From Conidiobolus incongruus B7586 (Eukaryota; Entomophthoromycota; Entomophthoromycetes; Entomophthorales; Conidiobolaceae): DNA of 64,000 bases. The notes under the pieces were generated by a model. It ran no database searches. It saw nothing but the letters and a program-made list of their open reading frames with translations, and was not told the origin of the DNA. The stretch is from assembly GCA_000697335.1 (NCBI GenBank), contig JNEM01011122.1, positions 1 to 64,000 of the forward strand. The letters run 5' to 3'. Both the position numbers and the translations under genes were made by a program. Shown here one piece after another: positions 60,068 through 64,000 of the stretch. Each line of letters begins with the position of its first letter. Position 1 is the first letter of the stretch.

Positions 60068-62091
60068 TCTATGTAAATTATTCGCAGAATTTGAATTAAT
60101 TTAAGCATTCAAAATTGGACAAGATTGATTTCATAGCTTAAAAACAATTACTTGGCATGTTCTTTTAAAATAGCAACTTATTTTTATATTGCAAATTATC
60201 TATATTCAATATTTTGTATTTTAAATTTAATTATATATGAAATACTATCAATCGCACTTATCTCTACCTTAAAATATCCTATTTTAAAATATATACAAAA
60301 TATTCGTAGCAACAATATCTTGAAATATTGTCGGTTTCAGAATCGTTAATTTTAGTTATGAAACAATCGCAAAATATGTAAATAATACTCAAGATTAAAA
60401 TTAATTTTTATTCATCAATTTTATTTTCAAAAGGATAAAAATAGCTAACTTTGAATATTAATAAGACAGATGAAAATATTATTATGATGAATGTTGTATT
60501 TATAGTCAAATCAATTTGATGTTAATCAAATTTCAAGAGTTGATTCTAAAACTGATATTGAATAGAATAATTTTCAGCAGAATAACTAATTTAAAAAATA
60601 TACTCTAAGAAAATTTGATTGTATAATAGGTTTTGAATTTTAGAGTGATCTATTTGTTATGACTATATTTCTCTCGGATAGATATATACATATTTGAATC
60701 AATATTCGAAGAATCATAGTTAAATGATAAAAATTCATGAATACAGTTTTAAGTAGAAAACAAAAATATATTTGGTGAAAAAATGATCAATTAAGATAAA
60801 GTAATGATTTCAATAATATATAAAGAAAATATATTTCAATATAATAACAATATTAATTCTAAGATGAAAACTAATGTATTTATTAATCTGGTTTCTTAAA
60901 ATATGGCTAGAGTTTTCAAAGTTTGAATAATATAGAATTGTGAAATGTAGAAATGATTATTATTGATCAGACAATATAATGCAACGTAATGTTGCTTATG
61001 ATATACTAATATATATTTATCATTAATACTAATTATATATTTTAATATTCATTTTTGTCAATAGTTTGAATAGTTTCCAAAATATTTAAAATTAAACGAA
61101 AAATATACAATATACATTAAATAATGAGATATAAATTTAATAATACAATATTTGATTAAAAATTTAATTTGTTGAAAATCGAATATTTTAATAATAATGA
61201 TAATTTTGAAAAAGAGTAATTTTTGATATAATTAGATAATGTTTAAGTAGTATTATCAAACAGATCTAATTAAAATGTTATTATTATTATTATTATAAAT
61301 TTCTGTCTCTAAAATTCATAAATCATAATATATACATAATCAAATTGTTAAAAATTATCAAGGTCAAAAAATTCTATATTGTAAACAAAATCAGTTTACA
61401 AAGTAATTATCAACACTCCTTATAATCAATATATTTAATGTTCTATCTAGATTTTTAAATTATACTATGGTGATTTTTGAAATGATATATTAAATAATGA
61501 ATAAATATTAAATTTGAAAAACTGATCAATAATAAATTGTGAAATACTATATCTGGCAATAAAACCATAGCATATCAACATCACATTATTATCATTTTTT
61601 TTAATTTTTAATAATATTTAAATATTCAATTTATAAAAAATTACTAAACAAATATAATAGAAAGAATTCTTAAATTATATATATATATTAAAGAAGAAAA
61701 ATTTTATTCTCTACAATAACTATATTAAGTAATATTAGATTATTAATCATTTAAAATATGACAAATTAATAATTATTATTCTCAAAATATAATTTTACAT
61801 TAATAATGAAATCATTATTATTAAATTTTTTTACGCCAATAACAAATATTTTTTTATAATTTGAGAAGAATTTAGTTAAAACTGGAAACGAAATGTAAAA
61901 TGTAAGTAATACATGACAAAGTGTAAAAGGGTTTAATTCCGCTAACAAGTTCTTGGGTTTCATATGACTTGAAATTGCTAATCAAAGCCTATCAAGATTC
62001 ATTTCTTATTTAATTGTAGTCGTTTTTGGTAGATAATGATACATTAAAGATATGGATAGAAGGAGTTAATTCCTTATTGCATATCGGGAAT
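60068..62091. other. AT-rich intergenic stretch
   Basis: Two kilobases without a supportable gene. A 65-codon frame (61963-61766, minus) has a start and some hydrophobic character (NPFTLCHVLLTFYISFPVL) but no recognisable relatives. Confidence 0.45.
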
Positions 62092-62571
62092 TTAAATGAC
62101 CAAAGAGGCGGCAACACCGAAAGCAGTGAGCATAGCAGAGAAAGTGGTGGACGAGATAGTATCACTTCCAATGGTTTGGATGGGAGCATTAGTAGTGGAG
62201 GATTTGGAAGTGTTAGTCTTAGTCAGACTCTGAGTTGGATTTTTCAGTAGTGGGGGATTTTCTTCTGGTAGAGGTGGATTCGTCTGAGGTAGACTTGAGG
62301 GATTCAGCCACAGTGGTGAGTGTAGGGGTAGGAATTGGAATTTTTTCTCAATTTTGAAAACTGTATACACGCAATTTTCGAAACATTCGTCACTACCGCC
62401 GTCTCTTGTACAAGTGTTGATATATTTTTAATCTGTTCAGCTTGTTTTTCGTCGGGTTTGGGAAGTTCAAAGCAATCGGCAAAACATTTGGCATCCCCTT
62501 TGGTTCATCGACAGGCTTTAGCAGAGCAGATGAACGCAGAAAACAAAGTGAATAATAAGGCCTTTTGCAAT
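62092..62571 (-). pseudogene. broken paralog of the GPI-anchored Cys-rich protein
   Basis: Clearly related to the gene at 63243-63770. It has a signal-peptide-like LLFTLFSAFICSAKAC, then KGDAKCFADCFELPKPDEKQ matching KGDVACLAKCFGLPDPTEEQ, then in another frame CTRDGGSDECFENCVYTVFK matching CTENGDGDDCFNNC. The C-terminus IGSDTISSTTFSAMLTAFGV is almost the same as in the intact copy. Breaks: the start codon reads TTG at 62571, a TGA interrupts the Cys-rich part, and there is a reading-frame shift near 62420. The Ser/Thr-rich middle is also shorter. The well-kept ends suggest recent loss. Confidence 0.75.
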
Positions 62572-63242
62572 TTGAATAGACCCGATAAATAAAAGAGTTA
62601 GATCAAGGGTAAAAAGCAACACCAATTCATTTTATATTCATACCCAATGGGAAGTCTAAGACTTAGTTTAACAAGAGCACAATTCAAATTTGAAAATTAC
62701 CCTTGTAACAAAATGAAAGTGAGAAAATTAAATATCAAGTGATCCAATCTATTGAAATTAGGTACCCTCTTTTTACTGATTTAATTCATAAAAATAACTT
62801 AGGCAGTTAAATAGATATGCCATCAATAATAAAGAATATAATGAAGAGTTAGTAACTATTACGATTGCTACTAATTGGTAGAGTCAATAATATATTTGGA
62901 AGAAAAATAGAGAGAATATAGTAATTGGTTCTAGATAAATGATGAAAAATGAATATATCTATATTTGACAATATTTTATCATTATTCAAAAGAGTTTACT
63001 CTAAACCTTGATCCCGCTATTTTGAAATATTTAACAAAATATTCTCACATATCATGGAAGTGGATAACTTAAATGAAATAGAAAAATTGATCCATTAAGA
63101 AAATTAATCAATCAGGTTAACTAATTATTATCAACTGGATATTATTAACCCTTTCAAAAAAGATTTATTAATAAAACATGAATTTATTATAAGTAAGATT
63201 AAATTACAAGATGTCAAGATTCTAATGAATTGTTATCATCAA
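62572..63242. other. spacer between the GPI-protein pseudogene and its intact paralog
   Basis: AT-rich, no gene. It probably contains the old promoter of the pseudogene and the 3' UTR of the intact gene. Confidence 0.45.
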
Positions 63243-63770
63243 TTAAAGGAAGAAGGAAGCAGCGATACCGAAAGCGGTGAGCATAGTGGAGAAGGTAGCA
63301 GAAGAAACGGCGTCGCCACCAACAGGTTGAATGGAAGAGGTTTCAGAAGAAGAGGATTTGGTAGTAGTAGCCTTGGGCTTGGAGGTGGCTTCTCCACTGG
63401 CAGAGCCAGTAGATTTGTCAGCAGTAGAAGTAGATTCCTTCTTTTCTTCGGTAGAGGAAGAGGCGGGATCAACAGTAGTGGTCTTGGGAGGAACAACAGT
63501 GGTGGGGGAAGGAACTCGAGCGGAGGAAGATTGGCCATTCTTTTGGTAGTCCTTGTAAATTTGATTGATGCAGTTATTGAAGCAATCATCACCATCACCA
63601 TTTTCAGTACATTTGGTAACACATTCGTTTGTCTTATCAGTTTGTTCTTCAGTGGGATCTGGAAGACCGAAGCATTTGGCTAAACAAGCAACATCTCCCT
63701 TGGGGCATTGACAATTTTTAGCGGAGTAGACGACGGCGGTGAGTAAAGAGAGCAATAAAGTCTTGTTCAT
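63243..63770 (-). CDS. secreted Cys-rich, Ser/Thr-rich protein with GPI-anchor signal
   Basis: 175 residues, intronless, ATG at 63770. Signal peptide MNKTLLLSLLTAVVYSA. The compact domain that follows has eight cysteines arranged as CxC, then three CxxxC pairs (CLAKC, CVTKC, CFNNC), which suggests a small disulfide-bonded helical hairpin fold; the spacing does not fit the CFEM pattern. Next is an 80-residue Ser/Thr/Pro/Lys-rich stalk suited to O-mannosylation (TTVVPPKTTTVDPASSSTEE). The C-terminal hydrophobic tail after VGGDAVSSATFSTMLTAFGI is typical of a GPI attachment signal. Likely a cell-wall or plasma-membrane surface protein. TATAAATA lies about 75 bp upstream. Rich in C-ending codons, so probably well expressed. 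The specific role is unknown. Confidence 0.88.
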   Translation of the reverse strand: MNKTLLLSLLTAVVYSAKNCQCPKGDVACLAKCFGLPDPTEEQTDKTNECVTKCTENGDGDDCFNNCINQIYKDYQKNGQSSSARVPSPTTVVPPKTTTVDPASSSTEEKKESTSTADKSTGSASGEATSKPKATTTKSSSSETSSIQPVGGDAVSSATFSTMLTAFGIAASFFL

Positions 63771-63842
63771 TTTGATTAATTAAATCAATAAATAAATATA
63801 AGAATTGGATAAAAATACGAGAACAAAGAGTTCAGCCTCAAG

Positions 63843-63850
63843 TATTTATA
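63843..63850 (-). promoter_or_regulatory. TATA box of the GPI-anchored protein gene
   Basis: TATAAATA on the minus strand, 73-80 bp before the ATG at 63770. Confidence 0.55.
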
Positions 63851-64000
63851 CATCCATGAAATTCCGATTATAGGATGAATATTAATTTGCACATATTCAT
63901 TAAAAATTGGCAAAGGTCATGGATTGATGAAAGGTCAAATTTTTAAAATTATCAATCTAGTGTAACTTGAATTGGACCTAAAATAAGGCATAATATCACG

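Noticed and set aside
61766-61963. 65-codon minus-strand frame with a hydrophobic stretch
   Set aside because: Could be a fragment, but codon use turns to random AT-rich sequence after 45 codons and there is no TATA box.
63225-63683. Gly/Ser-rich 152-codon plus-strand frame over the GPI protein gene
   Set aside because: Antisense of Thr/Ser/Pro codons; the minus frame has signal peptide, cysteines and GPI tail.
63243-63770. CFEM domain in the GPI-anchored protein
   Set aside because: It has eight cysteines, but the order CxC then three CxxxC pairs does not fit the CFEM spacing.
1-64000. CRISPR arrays, rRNA or tRNA genes, bacterial-type operons
   Set aside because: No regularly spaced repeats, no recognisable rRNA segments and no tRNA cloverleaf found by eye; the spliceosomal introns show a eukaryotic nuclear sequence.

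Overview
The window looks like nuclear DNA of an early-diverging filamentous fungus, most likely an entomophthoralean close to Conidiobolus. The reasons are a very AT-rich background, genes split by many short GT...TAG introns, and fungal-type housekeeping genes (Pho85-type CDK, cytochrome c1, Sds3-like, DCAF6/Iqw1-like). Three paralogous rhodopsin-like (family A) seven-transmembrane receptors fit as well; such receptors are known to be expanded in Conidiobolus and rare in other fungi. The taxonomic call is inference.

Layout. Positions 1-31,000 are gene-poor and repeat-rich. They hold three intronless receptor genes (1033-2019, 8678-7698 and 24472-23510, all on the minus strand), a Pho85-type kinase (14793-13918, minus), an intact alpha/beta hydrolase (19559-20992) and a decayed relative of it (about 16770-17353). 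Between them lie at least six AT-saturated mariner (DD34D) transposon relics, two copies of an unclassified dispersed repeat and one GC-richer island (10715-11062). Positions 31,000-64,000 carry most of the genes: a 16-exon GTPBP1-like GTPase, ribonucleotide reductase large subunit, cytochrome c1, a DCAF6-like WD40 protein, two tandem SCP2 lipid-carrier proteins with peroxisomal C-termini, an AT-hook protein, an orphan 229-residue protein, an Sds3-like protein, an AN1 zinc-finger protein ending in a CaaX box, a UBL membrane protein, and a GPI-anchored Cys-rich protein beside its pseudogene. Two long quiet stretches (36.9-41.0 kb and 50.8-54.0 kb) interrupt this half; the second contains a 231-bp element with about 50-bp inverted ends.

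The genes do not form a cluster with one function. They cover signalling (receptors, Pho85), DNA precursor supply (RNR), respiration (cytochrome c1), peroxisomal lipid handling (SCP2 pair), chromatin (AT-hook, Sds3-like), protein quality control (DCAF6-like, AN1, UBL-membrane) and the cell surface (GPI protein). Many have a TATA element 50-90 bp before the ATG, and several have CCAAT boxes further upstream. The RNR promoter also has a G1/S-type CGCGAAA site.

Most notable: the receptor family, in which class A residue spacing is kept exactly while the DRY and NPxxY motifs are altered; a 12-nt microexon encoding the centre of the GTPBP1 P-loop; the SCP2 tandem pair; RIP-like decay of the mariner copies; and the MITE-like element. 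Exon structures were worked out by hand from splice signals, reading frame and remembered family sequences.
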